A stretch of 64,000 nucleotides of DNA from Microlunatus soli (GCF_900105385.1 NZ_LT629772.1:4092001-4156000); one strand, 5' to 3'; shown: positions 34,351 to 43,204, counted from the stretch's first letter. The notes: generated by a model not told the origin, from the letters alone. Program-made: numbers and translations.

Positions 34351-36033
34351 ATGGGACACGTGGAATTGACCGGGGTGTCGTTCCACCTCCCGGACGGCCG
34401 CCCGCTGCTCAGTGATGTCACGTTCCGGGTCGGCGACGGCGCGGTGATCGCGCTGGTCGGGCCCAACGGTGCCGGCAAGACCACGCTGCTGCGGATCGTC
34501 GCCGGCGACCTGCAACCGACCGACGGCGGCATCTCCCGCAGCGGTGGGCTCGGAGTGATGCGGCAGTTCATCGGCAGCATCCGGGACTCCTCGACGGTGC
34601 GGGATCTGCTGTTCTCCCTGGCGCCGCAACGGCTGCAGCAGGCGGTCGCCGACGTCGACCGGCTGGAGTTGCAGCTGATGACCGACGACAGCGAACCGAC
34701 CCAGCTCGGCTACGCCGCGGCGCTGGCCGAGTATGCCGATGCCGGCGGGTACGACGCCGAGGTCACCTTCGACGCCTGTTGCACCGCGGCGATCGGGATC
34801 GACTACGACCGAGCCAAGTGGCGTGAGGTGAACACGCTGTCCGGCGGTGAGCAGAAGCGGCTGGCCCTGGAGGCGCTGCTCCGCGGTCCGGACGAGGTGC
34901 TGCTGCTCGACGAGCCGGACAACTACCTGGACGTGCCGGGCAAACGCTGGCTGGAAGATCAACTCCGGTCGACCAAGAAGACTGTGTTGTTGATCAGCCA
35001 CGACCGCGAGCTGCTGGCCAACGCCGCGACCGGGATCGCCGCGCTGGAGCTGGGGTCGGCGGGCAACACGCTGTGGGTACACGGCGGCGGCTTCGGCACC
35101 TTCGCCGCCGCCCGGCAGGCCCGCTTCGAACGGTTCGAGGAGCTGCGCAAGCGGTGGGACGAGGAGCACGCCAAGCTCAAGGCGCTGGTGATCATGTACA
35201 AGCAGAAGGCTGCGTACAACTCCGACATGGCCAGCCGCTACCAGGCCGCCAAGACCCGGCTGGCCAAGTTCACCGACGCCGGTCCGCCGCAGGAGCTGCC
35301 CCGGGAGCAGAACGTGACGATGCGGCTACGCGGTGGCCGCACCGCCAAGCGGGCGGTGATCGTCGACGATCTGGAACTGACCGGGCTGATGAAACCGTTC
35401 AGCACGGAGATCTGGTTCGGCGATCGGGTCGGCGTGCTCGGTTCGAACGGGTCCGGCAAGTCGCATTTCCTACGACTGCTGGCGTTGGGCGGAACGCTGC
35501 CGGCATCCGATCTTGATCCGATCGGCGGAGTTGATCTTGCTCCGGTGGCGCACACCGGGATCGCCCGACTCGGCTCCCGGGTCAAGCCGGGACTGTTCGC
35601 CCAGACCCATCACCATCCCGAGCTGGTCGGCAGGACGCTGCTGGAGATCCTGCACCGCGGCGATGATCATCGAGACGGACTCGATCGGGAGTACGCCGCC
35701 CGCCGGCTGGATCGCTACGAGCTGGCCAAGGCCGCCGAGGTCCGCTTCGACCTGCTTTCCGGAGGTCAGCAGGCCCGCTTCCAGATCCTGCTGCTGGAGC
35801 TGTCCGGTGTCACCTGCCTGCTGTTGGACGAGCCGACCGACAACCTGGACATCGAGTCGGCCGATGCATTGGAGAGCGGCCTGCAGGCCTTCGAGGGAAC
35901 GGTGATCGCCGTCACCCACGACCGGTGGTTCGCCCGCGGACTGGACAGCTTCCTGATCTTCGGAGCCGACGGCGGGGTGTACGCCTCCGACGAACCGGTC
36001 TGGGACGAGGGCCGCGTTCAGCGCGCCCGCTGA
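34351..36033 (+). CDS. ABC-F family ATPase
   Basis: 560 residues with two ATP-binding domains in one chain and no membrane spans. Domain 1: GPNGAGKTTLL (37-47), LSGGEQKRLALEALL, LLLDEPDNYLD. Domain 2: GSNGSGKSHFL, LSGGQQARFQILLL, LLLDEPTDNLD. The interdomain linker (about 250-320, Lys/Arg-rich helices) is the ribosome-reaching element of ABC-F translation factors. This one is of the Uup/EttA/antibiotic-protection superfamily; the exact role is not assignable. -10-like TACAGT ends 7 nt before the ATG (leaderless). Confidence 0.92.
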   Translation: MGHVELTGVSFHLPDGRPLLSDVTFRVGDGAVIALVGPNGAGKTTLLRIVAGDLQPTDGGISRSGGLGVMRQFIGSIRDSSTVRDLLFSLAPQRLQQAVADVDRLELQLMTDDSEPTQLGYAAALAEYADAGGYDAEVTFDACCTAAIGIDYDRAKWREVNTLSGGEQKRLALEALLRGPDEVLLLDEPDNYLDVPGKRWLEDQLRSTKKTVLLISHDRELLANAATGIAALELGSAGNTLWVHGGGFGTFAAARQARFERFEELRKRWDEEHAKLKALVIMYKQKAAYNSDMASRYQAAKTRLAKFTDAGPPQELPREQNVTMRLRGGRTAKRAVIVDDLELTGLMKPFSTEIWFGDRVGVLGSNGSGKSHFLRLLALGGTLPASDLDPIGGVDLAPVAHTGIARLGSRVKPGLFAQTHHHPELVGRTLLEILHRGDDHRDGLDREYAARRLDRYELAKAAEVRFDLLSGGQQARFQILLLELSGVTCLLLDEPTDNLDIESADALESGLQAFEGTVIAVTHDRWFARGLDSFLIFGADGGVYASDEPVWDEGRVQRAR

Positions 36034-36041
36034 TCGGGTTG

Positions 36042-36974
36042 TCAGGTGGCATCGACCGGGTGCCGGCCCGGCAGGTGTCGTGCGGCGTCGATCATCGTGG
36101 TCGCGATCGTGCCGAACTGCCGGACCAGGGGCCTGTCGTCCTCGGCCCGGGTGGCCAGTTGGACGGTGCTGCGGGCGTCGGTGCCGGTCAGCGGGATCGC
36201 CACCGTCCCCGCCGGCAGCGGCCGCGCCGCGCTGCGCGGAGCGATGGTGACTCCGAGCCGGGCCGAGACCAGGTGCAGGATCGTGTTCCATTCCGAACCC
36301 TCGAAGGCGATGTCGGGTTCCAGTGCCGCTTCTCGGAACGGTTGCAGATTGACAGCATGAGCGTGTGCGCCGGCCCGGGCAGGGAACAGGACCAGCGGCG
36401 ACCCGGCCAGTTGCGCAGCCTCGACCGCCGGCCGGGCCGCCGACGGATGGGTGATCGGTAGCACCGCGACGAACGGTTCGGCGAGCAGCGTGGTGAGCGA
36501 GATACCGTTCCGCTCCTCGGCATCCCGGACGAACCCGACGTCGGCGGCAGCTCGCTGCAAGCGGTCCAACGTCGTGCTGGTGAAGCCCTCCTGGAGGCGA
36601 ATCCGCACCTCGGGCCGGTCAGCGGTGAAGGCCAGCAGCGCCGAGCTCATCGGACCAGCGGCGGAGGAGATGAAGGCGATGTCCAGCCGGCCGGCCTCGC
36701 CGCGGGCGATCCGACCGGTCTCGGCGACGTCGGCCGACAACCGACCCAACAGCGCGTCGGCCCGCGGCAGGAACGCCTCGCCGGCTGCGGTCAGCCGTAC
36801 CGATCGGGAGGTCCGCTCGAACAACGCTGCGCCGATGAAACCTTCGAGCCGGCGGATCTGCTGGGACAGTGCCGGTTGGGCGATCCGCAGCCGCCGAGCC
36901 GCCCGGCCGAAATGCAACTCCTCGGCCACGGCGACGAAGTAGCGCAGATGACGGAGCTCGATCCTGCTATCCAT
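36042..36974 (-). CDS. LysR family transcriptional regulator
   Basis: 310 residues. The N-terminal winged helix-turn-helix (RHLRYFVAVAEELHFGRAARRLRIAQPALSQQIRRLE) is followed by a periplasmic-binding-like effector domain. Effector unknown. It is divergent from a GNAT gene 70 bp away, with a T-N11-A box overlapping its own start codon, so it may autoregulate and control the GNAT gene. Confidence 0.93.
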   Translation of the reverse strand: MDSRIELRHLRYFVAVAEELHFGRAARRLRIAQPALSQQIRRLEGFIGAALFERTSRSVRLTAAGEAFLPRADALLGRLSADVAETGRIARGEAGRLDIAFISSAAGPMSSALLAFTADRPEVRIRLQEGFTSTTLDRLQRAAADVGFVRDAEERNGISLTTLLAEPFVAVLPITHPSAARPAVEAAQLAGSPLVLFPARAGAHAHAVNLQPFREAALEPDIAFEGSEWNTILHLVSARLGVTIAPRSAARPLPAGTVAIPLTGTDARSTVQLATRAEDDRPLVRQFGTIATTMIDAARHLPGRHPVDAT

Positions 36975-36987
36975 AGCTGCAACTTAT
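36973..36987. promoter_or_regulatory. Candidate LysR box
   Basis: ATAGCTGCAACTTAT: outer arms ATA/TAT and inner T/A pair, giving the T-N11-A layout of LysR targets. It overlaps the LysR start codon and lies in the 70-bp divergent intergenic region. Confidence 0.35.
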
Positions 36988-37044
36988 CGATCGGGCGAAG
37001 TAGAGGTATTGGAGTTCTTGATCGGGTCGCAGCAGACTGATCCC

Positions 37045-37659
37045 ATGGCATCGTCGACCAACGCCGCGCCCCTGGCCGTACCCCGGATCGAGTCGTTGGG
37101 CTCCGACGACGACGCCGAGGCCTTCCGTCGGATCAACACCGAGTGGATCAGCCGGCTCTTCACCCTCACCGACGAGGACCGAGCACTGCTCAACGATCCA
37201 CGCGGACGGATCATCGACCCGGGCGGCGACGTGCTGCTGGCTCGTGCCGACGACGGGTCGGTCGTCGGTTGCGTGGCGCTGGTGCGCTACCCCGACGACG
37301 TTCTCGAGCTGTCCAAGATGGGCGTCACCCCGGCAGCTCAGGGTCGCGGCGTCGGGCGGCTGCTGGTGGCGGGCGCGATCGGCCGGGCCCGTGAGCTGGG
37401 TGCCCGTCGGCTGTTCCTCGGCACCAACTCCGCACTCACTCCGGCCATCCACCTCTATCGGGAGGCGGGCTTCGTGCCGATCGGTCGCGAGCACCTGCCG
37501 GTGACCGACTACTACGCCCGAGCCGACGTGCTGATGGAGCTGCCGGGCTCTGCCGGCGCTGATCCGACGGTCGGCACCGGCATCGGGTCCGTCGCGGCGA
37601 CACCGAACACCCGCGACGGCGGATCGGCTACCGATGGCCGTCGTGGTCGGTCCCGGTGA
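37045..37659 (+). CDS. GNAT family N-acetyltransferase
   Basis: 204 residues. The acetyl-CoA-binding motif A is VTPAAQGRGVGRLLVAGAI, followed by LFLGTNSALTPAIHLYREAGF, the family's C-terminal strand-helix. Similar short GNATs acetylate amines or amino acids; the substrate is unknown. ATG 37045 is preferred; an in-frame TTG at 37009 is also open. Its 3' end overlaps the convergent monooxygenase gene by 32 bp. A 50-residue Gly/Thr/Arg-rich tail after the domain falls partly in that overlap. Confidence 0.88.
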   Translation: MASSTNAAPLAVPRIESLGSDDDAEAFRRINTEWISRLFTLTDEDRALLNDPRGRIIDPGGDVLLARADDGSVVGCVALVRYPDDVLELSKMGVTPAAQGRGVGRLLVAGAIGRARELGARRLFLGTNSALTPAIHLYREAGFVPIGREHLPVTDYYARADVLMELPGSAGADPTVGTGIGSVAATPNTRDGGSATDGRRGRSR

Positions 37660-38917
37660 TGCTGCGGTCCGACCCGGCGACGTCGACGGCCGGTCTGGCG
37701 AAATCGGGGGCGTGTTCGGCGCCGGGCCCGATGGCGATCAGTCGGCCGAGCGGGATGCTCATCCAGGGGAGCAGTCGCATCATGATCACGAAGAGTTCGA
37801 AGCCACCCCGATGGCCGGCCATCGCAGGTTCGTAGATCGTCTTGTGCAGAACCCGTTGCCCGGTCTGCAGGAAGACGGTCGGGAAAAGCCGCCGACGCCG
37901 GACCCGATCAAGATCATCGCCGGTCGGTGTCCGTCCTTCGGACAGGATCGGGGCCAGCACCCGGGCAGCGGCGACCGCGTCCTGGATGGCGAGGTTGACC
38001 CCGACGCCACCGGACGGGGACATCGCATGGGCGGCGTCACCGATGCACAGCAGACCCGGACGATGCCAGCGGCGGAGCCGGTTGAGCTTGACCTGCAGCA
38101 GCGGGAGTTCGGCCATCGACCGCAGCTCGTCCAGTCGGTCGGCCAGGTCGGGTCGGAGCTTGGCGATCCGGCGGCGGAAGGAGTCGATCCCTTCGGCCCG
38201 CAGCCGATCGGCCGACCCGGTCGGGGCGAGGTAGGCGAGCTGGTAGTAGTCCTGGTGCGCCATCGTCAGCAGGATGTCGGGATGGCTGATCTTCGGCATC
38301 AGCGTGGGCTGCTGAGCGCGCCGCTCGGCCGCGGTGCGGGACAGCCGGAACCACCAGACGTCGTACGGGACCCGGTACTCCTTCGGCGTCAGGCCGGCGC
38401 CGTCCCGCAGCGGTGAGTCCCGACCCTCGCAGGCGACGGTCAGATCGGCCCGGAGCACCTGCTCGGTGCCGTCCCTGAGCCTGACCCGGGCACCGATCAC
38501 CCGGCCGCTGTCGACCACCGGACCGAGGGTCGCGGTGTTCATGATCAATCGGAAGTTGGGCTCGCTGCGTGCCGCGTCGGCCAGCATCGACAGCAGGTCC
38601 CATTGCGGCGCCATCGCGATGTGATCGTACGGCTTGCCGATCTTGGAGAAATCGCCGAGCACGATCGTGCGATGATCATCGATCGGCAGCCGGTAGTCGG
38701 ACAGGTCGGTGTGCGGGATCTCGGCGAACCGTTCACCGAGACCGAGCTCGTCCAACAGCCGCAGGGTCGAGGCGTGCACGGTGTCGCCCCGGAAGTCGCG
38801 CAGGAAATCGCCGTGTTTCTCCACGACGGTGACGTCGATCCCGGCGCGGGCCAGCAGCAGCCCGAGCATGATCCCCGCCGGTCCGCCGCCGCCGATCAGG
38901 CACGTCGTCCGGTCCAC
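37628..38917 (-). CDS. FAD-dependent monooxygenase (PHBH-like)
   Basis: 429 residues. FAD-binding Rossmann motif LIGGGGPAGIMLG near the N-terminus, VVEKHGDF at the end of strand 2, second FAD motif LLCIGDAAHAMSPSGGVGVNLAIQDA. This is the group A flavoprotein hydroxylase type acting on aromatic or polyketide-like substrates. GTG 38917 is chosen because it directly precedes the Rossmann strand and has CATGAT ending 6 nt upstream; ATG 38941 lies within a tandem repeat. Confidence 0.9.
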   Translation of the reverse strand: MDRTTCLIGGGGPAGIMLGLLLARAGIDVTVVEKHGDFLRDFRGDTVHASTLRLLDELGLGERFAEIPHTDLSDYRLPIDDHRTIVLGDFSKIGKPYDHIAMAPQWDLLSMLADAARSEPNFRLIMNTATLGPVVDSGRVIGARVRLRDGTEQVLRADLTVACEGRDSPLRDGAGLTPKEYRVPYDVWWFRLSRTAAERRAQQPTLMPKISHPDILLTMAHQDYYQLAYLAPTGSADRLRAEGIDSFRRRIAKLRPDLADRLDELRSMAELPLLQVKLNRLRRWHRPGLLCIGDAAHAMSPSGGVGVNLAIQDAVAAARVLAPILSEGRTPTGDDLDRVRRRRLFPTVFLQTGQRVLHKTIYEPAMAGHRGGFELFVIMMRLLPWMSIPLGRLIAIGPGAEHAPDFARPAVDVAGSDRSITGTDHDGHR

Positions 38918-38926
38918 GGCTCCATC

Positions 38927-38977
38927 ATGCCCCAGCTCCATCACGCTCCAGCTCCACACGCTCCAGCTCCATCACGC
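38927..38977. repeat. Approximately 15-bp tandem repeat in the monooxygenase upstream region
   Basis: Three near-identical units around CTCCAGCTCCATCACG (38931-38946, 38947-38961, 38962-38977), with a decayed fourth toward 38920. On the minus strand each unit contains GTGATGGAGCTGGAG, offering repeated start-codon and SD-like sequence just before the monooxygenase start. Confidence 0.75.
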
Positions 38978-38988
38978 GCCCGGGGTTG

Positions 38989-39801
38989 TCAGCGCCAACC
39001 GGTCAGTGGTTCCCAGCCGATGATCGATTGCGCCCGGGAGCAGTCCCAGGCGCCCTGGCTGCCCAGCAAGGGTCGACGTACCTCGGTGCCCGGGGCGTAC
39101 TCGGCGAGCAGTTCCTCGATCGGACGCCGTGACCGGGTGTCGGCGGCCGTGATCGACAGCACGTGGTAGCGGCCGTCGGAGGTGTCGGGGTGCAGGGCGA
39201 GCAAGCAGGCGCGCGCGGCGTCGGTCAGTTCGACGTAGCCCCACAGATTGCGGGCGTCGGTGCGTTCGTCGGTCTGGCCGTCCAGCTCGTGCAACTCCTG
39301 GACGGTCAGGATCCAGTGGAACCGCAGCGCGGTGACCGTCATCCCGCGCCGGGCGTACATCCGGCCGATCCGTTCGGCGAAATCCTTGGTCAGTGCGTAC
39401 GGATCGACGTAGTCCAGCGGGCTGTCCTCGGTGACCGGGACGTACGGTGCGACCGTCGGCTCCGGCGACCAGGCGGTGCCGTAGATCGAACCACTGGAGG
39501 CCAGCACCGCCGTCGAGATGCCCGCCCGCCAGGCCTCCTGCAGCACGTTGAACGTCGACAGTGTGTTGTTGTGCACCAGGTCGGCGGGCTCGACGTTCTC
39601 CGGGCTCGGGATCGCCGCGCAGTGGATCACCGCATCGCAGCCGGTCAGCGACCGACGGACGGCGTCCGGATCGGTGAGATCGACCTGATGATCACCGGGG
39701 CCGGCGACATCGGCACCGACCACGGTGATGCCGTCGCGCTCCAGCTGCCGGACGACTTCGCTGCCGAGCTTTCCCGCCGAGCCGCTCACCCAGACTGTCA
39801 T
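38989..39801 (-). CDS. NAD(P)-dependent epimerase/dehydratase (extended SDR)
   Basis: 270 residues. Nucleotide-binding GSAGKLGS (7-14), Asp after strand 2 (ADVAG), catalytic YALTK (Tyr-x3-Lys), and SSGSIYG supplying the catalytic Ser/Thr position. It resembles sugar-nucleotide or uronate epimerase/dehydrogenases. A TATCGT hexamer ends 6 nt before the ATG with no SD (leaderless). Its stop lies about 70 nt before the monooxygenase start on the same strand. Confidence 0.9.
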   Translation of the reverse strand: MTVWVSGSAGKLGSEVVRQLERDGITVVGADVAGPGDHQVDLTDPDAVRRSLTGCDAVIHCAAIPSPENVEPADLVHNNTLSTFNVLQEAWRAGISTAVLASSGSIYGTAWSPEPTVAPYVPVTEDSPLDYVDPYALTKDFAERIGRMYARRGMTVTALRFHWILTVQELHELDGQTDERTDARNLWGYVELTDAARACLLALHPDTSDGRYHVLSITAADTRSRRPIEELLAEYAPGTEVRRPLLGSQGAWDCSRAQSIIGWEPLTGWR

Positions 39802-39831
39802 TCGAACACGATAGTCATCGCGATGGCGTCC

Positions 39832-40572
39832 TCAGCGGCTCCGCCGGGTCGGGCGACGCCTCCGGTGCAGCCACCACTCGGCGATCAACAGGTTGACCAC
39901 CCAGCTGAGCCAGGTCGAGAGCCCGATCGCGGCGGTCATCGCCGGGCCCTCCCCGGTGGGGGCGAAGACGACGACGCAGAGCACCAGCCAGAACCGGTTG
40001 GCCACGATCGAGAAGGCCAGCGCGAAGCTGCGGATCATCCACTCTCGGTGATCACCGAACCGGCGTTGCCGCACGGCCCGGTAGCCCATCGCGGTGCACA
40101 GACCGAAGAGCAGTGCCAGCATCGTGTTGCCGACCTGCTGGACCGGTCCGCCGGGCGGGAACTGAGCGACGATCAGACTCCCGACGGTCACCGGAATCGC
40201 TGCCAGGACATAGATCCGGCCGCTCCAGCGATGGACGGCGATGTGCTTGCGGCGCAACCACGGCCACAGCTGCATGGCGGCACAGCAGAGCATGATCGAC
40301 CCGGCGAAGATGTGAATCACCAGGGCGGGGTAGAAGATCGCCGAGTGCGGGACCGGCACTCGCGAGGTGTCCGGGTCGAGCGACAGGTAGGGCGGCAGCG
40401 CGTAGATCAGGAACGCCGCGGTGATCACTGCCAGCGGAACGATGCCACGCAGCATCCTGAACCAGGTCCGTCGTCTGGTCGTCCGGTGCCGGTCCGGGGT
40501 GGAATCACTGGTGCTGGTGCTGGTGCTGGTGCTGGTGCTGGGCTCGGCGGTCCGCGGGTCGGTGATCGTCAT
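39832..40572 (-). CDS. DUF2306 family membrane protein
   Basis: 246 residues. A Ser-Thr repeat (ST x5) sits near the N-terminus, then an Arg cluster and seven or so membrane spans. Conserved His/Arg positions (HIFAGSIML, RRKHIAVHRWSGRIYVLAAIPV, FGDHREWMIRSFAL) give the DUF2306 pattern. The paired His residues suggest heme or metal binding, as in cytochrome b561-like folds; this is inference. ATG 40572 has AGGAT 8 nt upstream. Confidence 0.83.
   Translation of the reverse strand: MTITDPRTAEPSTSTSTSTSTSDSTPDRHRTTRRRTWFRMLRGIVPLAVITAAFLIYALPPYLSLDPDTSRVPVPHSAIFYPALVIHIFAGSIMLCCAAMQLWPWLRRKHIAVHRWSGRIYVLAAIPVTVGSLIVAQFPPGGPVQQVGNTMLALLFGLCTAMGYRAVRQRRFGDHREWMIRSFALAFSIVANRFWLVLCVVVFAPTGEGPAMTAAIGLSTWLSWVVNLLIAEWWLHRRRRPTRRSR
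40508..40543. repeat. Hexanucleotide CTGGTG tandem repeat
   Basis: Five to six copies of CTGGTG, encoding Ser-Thr repeats near the N-terminus of the DUF2306 protein on the minus strand. It is an in-frame microsatellite liable to length change. Confidence 0.85.
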
Positions 40573-40723
40573 GATCAACATCCTGGTCAGCGCCGGCTGC
40601 CGGCGACATGAGGCGGACCGGCCGACCGCCGCGGGGGATAACCCGACACTCCGACTCGGTCGCGGGCGGTCGCGGGCGATTCCTCAGCACGTGATGCCGA
40701 ATCGCCCTTGATCAGCAACGAAC

Positions 40724-40761
40724 GGGGGTCATTTCGCATCAGGTGATACGAAATGACCCCC
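40724..40761 (-). terminator. Hairpin downstream of the DedA gene
   Basis: GGGGGTCATTTCG (40724-40736) pairs with CGAAATGACCCCC (40749-40761); a smaller ATC/GAT pair lies inside. The stem of 13 bp is 22 bp past the DedA stop. The rest of the 210-bp gap to the DUF2306 gene shows nothing recognisable. Confidence 0.7.
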
Positions 40762-40782
40762 GGAGGGTGGGTGTGAGGGGCG

Positions 40783-41442
40783 TCAGCCGACCGGGGTCGG
40801 CTCACGGTCCGCGGCGCGGGTCAGCTCGGCACGTTCGATGCGAGCTGCCCGCCGACGGCGGATCAGGGCCAGGATCTGGTCCACGGCGAAGCCGACGATC
40901 ATGCCCAGGCCGATGGCGAGCCCGACGCCGAGGACGGGATGTGCGGCCACCCAGGCGCCGCCGATGGTGCCGATCACCAGGGAGTAGATCGCCCACAGCG
41001 TGGAGGAGGCGACGGTCAGCGGGCGGTAGACCCGGCGCGGGATCCGGGTGGCGCCGGCGACCAGGCTGATCGCGACCCGGCCGCCGGGGATGAAGCGGCC
41101 GGCCAGCACCGCCGAGGACACCCGACGGTCCAGGGCTGCGGCCGCCTTCGTCATCGCCTTGGTGAACCAGGGTCTGTGCATCCAGCGGAATCGGGTGATC
41201 CCGATACCGCGGCCGATCTCGTACGCGAGATTGTCGCCGACCCAGGCTGCTGCGGCGGCCACGATGCCGAGGATCAGCAGCGACGGATGACCGGTGCCGA
41301 CACCGATCGCGGCCAGTCCGATCACGATCGATTCGCTGGGCACCAGCGGAAAGATCCCGTCGATGATGATCAGAGCGGCGACCGCGAGCAACACCCACGG
41401 TGATCCGGCGGCGGCCAGGATGAACTGGCTGAGGACGTCCAT
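40783..41442 (-). CDS. DedA (SNARE-associated) family membrane protein
   Basis: 219 residues. Several hydrophobic segments with the family motif FIPGGRVAISLVAGATRIP and the N-terminal IDGIFPLVPSESIV. DedA proteins are half-proton-coupled phospholipid-carrier flippases (UptA/PopT group) or related membrane-homeostasis proteins. The basic C-terminal tail is cytoplasmic. The upstream 152 bp contain the citrate synthase terminator-like repeat. Confidence 0.9.
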   Translation of the reverse strand: MDVLSQFILAAAGSPWVLLAVAALIIIDGIFPLVPSESIVIGLAAIGVGTGHPSLLILGIVAAAAAWVGDNLAYEIGRGIGITRFRWMHRPWFTKAMTKAAAALDRRVSSAVLAGRFIPGGRVAISLVAGATRIPRRVYRPLTVASSTLWAIYSLVIGTIGGAWVAAHPVLGVGLAIGLGMIVGFAVDQILALIRRRRAARIERAELTRAADREPTPVG

Positions 41443-41523
41443 GCATCAAGTCCACCGGATCCGGCCGTCCCAGGCGATGGGGCAGAGCCCCGGACCCAAC
41501 CTCCGGTTAACCCCCGCACCCAA

Positions 41524-41590
41524 CCCGCCGACCCGTCACTTCCTCCTCGAAACGCGCCGAAAACCGGGGAGCAATTGGCGGGTCGGCGGG
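41524..41590. terminator. Inverted repeat downstream of citrate synthase gene
   Basis: CCCGCCGACCCG (41524-41535) and its exact complement (41579-41590) flank a 43-nt loop, ending 4 bp before the gltA stop. Possible transcription end for gltA; there is no U-run. Confidence 0.5.
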
Positions 41591-41594
41591 GTGG

Positions 41595-42875
41595 TCAGCG
41601 CTTGTCGATCGGGACGAAGTCGCGGGTCCGGGCGCCGGTGTAGACCTGCTTCGGGCGGGCGATCTTCTGCTCCTTGTCGCCGCTCAGCTCTTCCCATTGG
41701 GCCAGCCAGCCGGGCATCCGGCCGATCGCGAACAGCACGGTGAACATCTCCGGCGGGAACTGCAGGGCCTCATAGATCAGACCGGAGTAGAAGTCCACGT
41801 TCGGGTAGAGCTTGCGGGAGACGAAGTACTCGTCCTCCAGGGCGATCTTCTCCAGCTCCAGGGCGATCTTCAGCAGCGGGTTGACCCCGGTGACCTCGAA
41901 GACCCCGTCGGCGGCCTGCTTGATGATCTTGGCCCGCGGGTCGTAGTTCTTGTAGACCCGGTGTCCGAAGCCCATCAGCCGTTCGTTGCCGGCCTTCACA
42001 CCCTCGATGAACTCCGGAATGTTGGACACGTCGCCGATCCGACGCAGCATCCGCAGCACGGCCTCGTTCGCGCCACCGTGCAGCGGCCCGTAGAGGGCAC
42101 CGACCCCGGCCGCGATCGCCGAGTACGGGTCGACACCGGAGGAGCCGACCGAGCGGACCGCGTTGGCCGAGCAGTTCTGCTCATGATCGGCGTGCAGGAT
42201 GAACAGGATCTCCAGCGCCCGGGACAGCCGCGGATCGGCGTCGTACTTGCGCTCGCTCATCTTGAACAGCATGGCCAGGAAGTTGTCGACGTAGGACAGC
42301 TCGTTGTCCGGATAGACGTACGGCTTGCCCTGGCCGTGCCGGAAGGCGAACGCACCCAGGGTCGGCATCTTCGCGATCAGCCGGGTCGCCTGCAGCTTGC
42401 GGTTGTCCGGATCGCCGATGTCGCGGGCGTCGGGGTAGAACGTGGACAGCGCGGCGATCGCGGCCATCGTCATGCCCATCGGGTGGGCGTCGTACCGGAA
42501 ACCCTCGATGAAGGTCTTGATGTTCTCGTGCAGGAACGTGTGGAAGGTGATGTCGTGCGTCCACTGCTCCAGCTGCGCGCTGTTGGGCAGTTCGCCGTTC
42601 AGCAGCAGATAGGCGACCTCGAGGAAGGTCGAGGACTCGGCCAGCTGCTCGATCGGGTAGCCGCGATACTCCAGAATCCCGGCGTCGCCGTCGATGTAGG
42701 TGATCGCGCTCCGGCAGGAGGCGGTGTTCACGAAGCCCGGGTCGTAGGTGGCCAGCCCCGGCTCACCATCAACGGCGATCTGCTTCAGATCTGCGGCGCG
42801 GATCGTGCCGTCAGTGATGGCGACCTCGTAATCCCGTCCGGTCCGGTTGTCGCGAATGGTGAGGGTTTCGGTCAT
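41595..42875 (-). CDS. gltA: Citrate synthase
   Basis: 426-residue type II (hexameric-length) citrate synthase condensing acetyl-CoA and oxaloacetate at the entry of the TCA cycle. Active-site regions: LHADHEQNCSANAVRSVGSSG, GPLHGGANEAVLRML and MGFGHRVYKNYDPRA. The N-terminal beta region (LTIRDNRTGRDYEVAI) is present. ATG 42875 has TAGGTT ending 6 nt upstream, indicating leaderless transcription. Confidence 0.97.
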   Translation of the reverse strand: MTETLTIRDNRTGRDYEVAITDGTIRAADLKQIAVDGEPGLATYDPGFVNTASCRSAITYIDGDAGILEYRGYPIEQLAESSTFLEVAYLLLNGELPNSAQLEQWTHDITFHTFLHENIKTFIEGFRYDAHPMGMTMAAIAALSTFYPDARDIGDPDNRKLQATRLIAKMPTLGAFAFRHGQGKPYVYPDNELSYVDNFLAMLFKMSERKYDADPRLSRALEILFILHADHEQNCSANAVRSVGSSGVDPYSAIAAGVGALYGPLHGGANEAVLRMLRRIGDVSNIPEFIEGVKAGNERLMGFGHRVYKNYDPRAKIIKQAADGVFEVTGVNPLLKIALELEKIALEDEYFVSRKLYPNVDFYSGLIYEALQFPPEMFTVLFAIGRMPGWLAQWEELSGDKEQKIARPKQVYTGARTRDFVPIDKR

Positions 42876-43204
42876 GGGCTCAACCTACGCGCGCGGCGTT
42901 CGAACCGGCCACTCCGGGTCGTGAACAACCGGTATGATCTGGGCCACCTGGCAGCCGCCGCTTCGGCGTGTCGACTGGCCTCGGGTGCACTCGACCCTCT
43001 CGTTTTGACCAGGAGTGTTTCCGGCAGGTAATCTTGCACGCTGTTGCGCTCAGCGCACCGTGGGTCAGTCGTGCCGCCGTATCCGGTGGTGGCCCAGTCG
43101 GTGCCCGGTCCTCGGGTCGGATTGAGCGTCAGCCCTGTGCACAGCAAGCTCGGTGCACAGCCGAAGCCCAGTACATCAGTAGCGAAGAAAGATGGTCTGC
43201 GACC
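42876..43204 (+). other. Gene-free region carrying the rplM leader
   Basis: 329 bp between the divergent gltA and rplM genes. It contains the gltA -10 region (42882-42887), a TATGAT hexamer (42933-42938) without a clear -35, and the strong rplM promoter at 43005-43034. About 164 nt of untranslated leader follow to the rplM GTG. Short GC-rich inverted segments occur, but no known L13 leader structure could be recognised by eye. Confidence 0.55.
43005..43034 (+). promoter_or_regulatory. Promoter of the rplM-rpsI operon
   Basis: -35 TTGACC (43005-43010), 18-bp spacer, -10 TAATCT (43029-43034). One of the two best sigma-70-like promoters in the window, as expected for ribosomal protein genes. 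Start of transcription near 43041. Confidence 0.65.

Noticed and set aside
34189-35169. Upstream extension of the LolA-like gene
   Set aside because: The signal peptide begins at 34188; the upstream part is antisense to the ABC-F gene.
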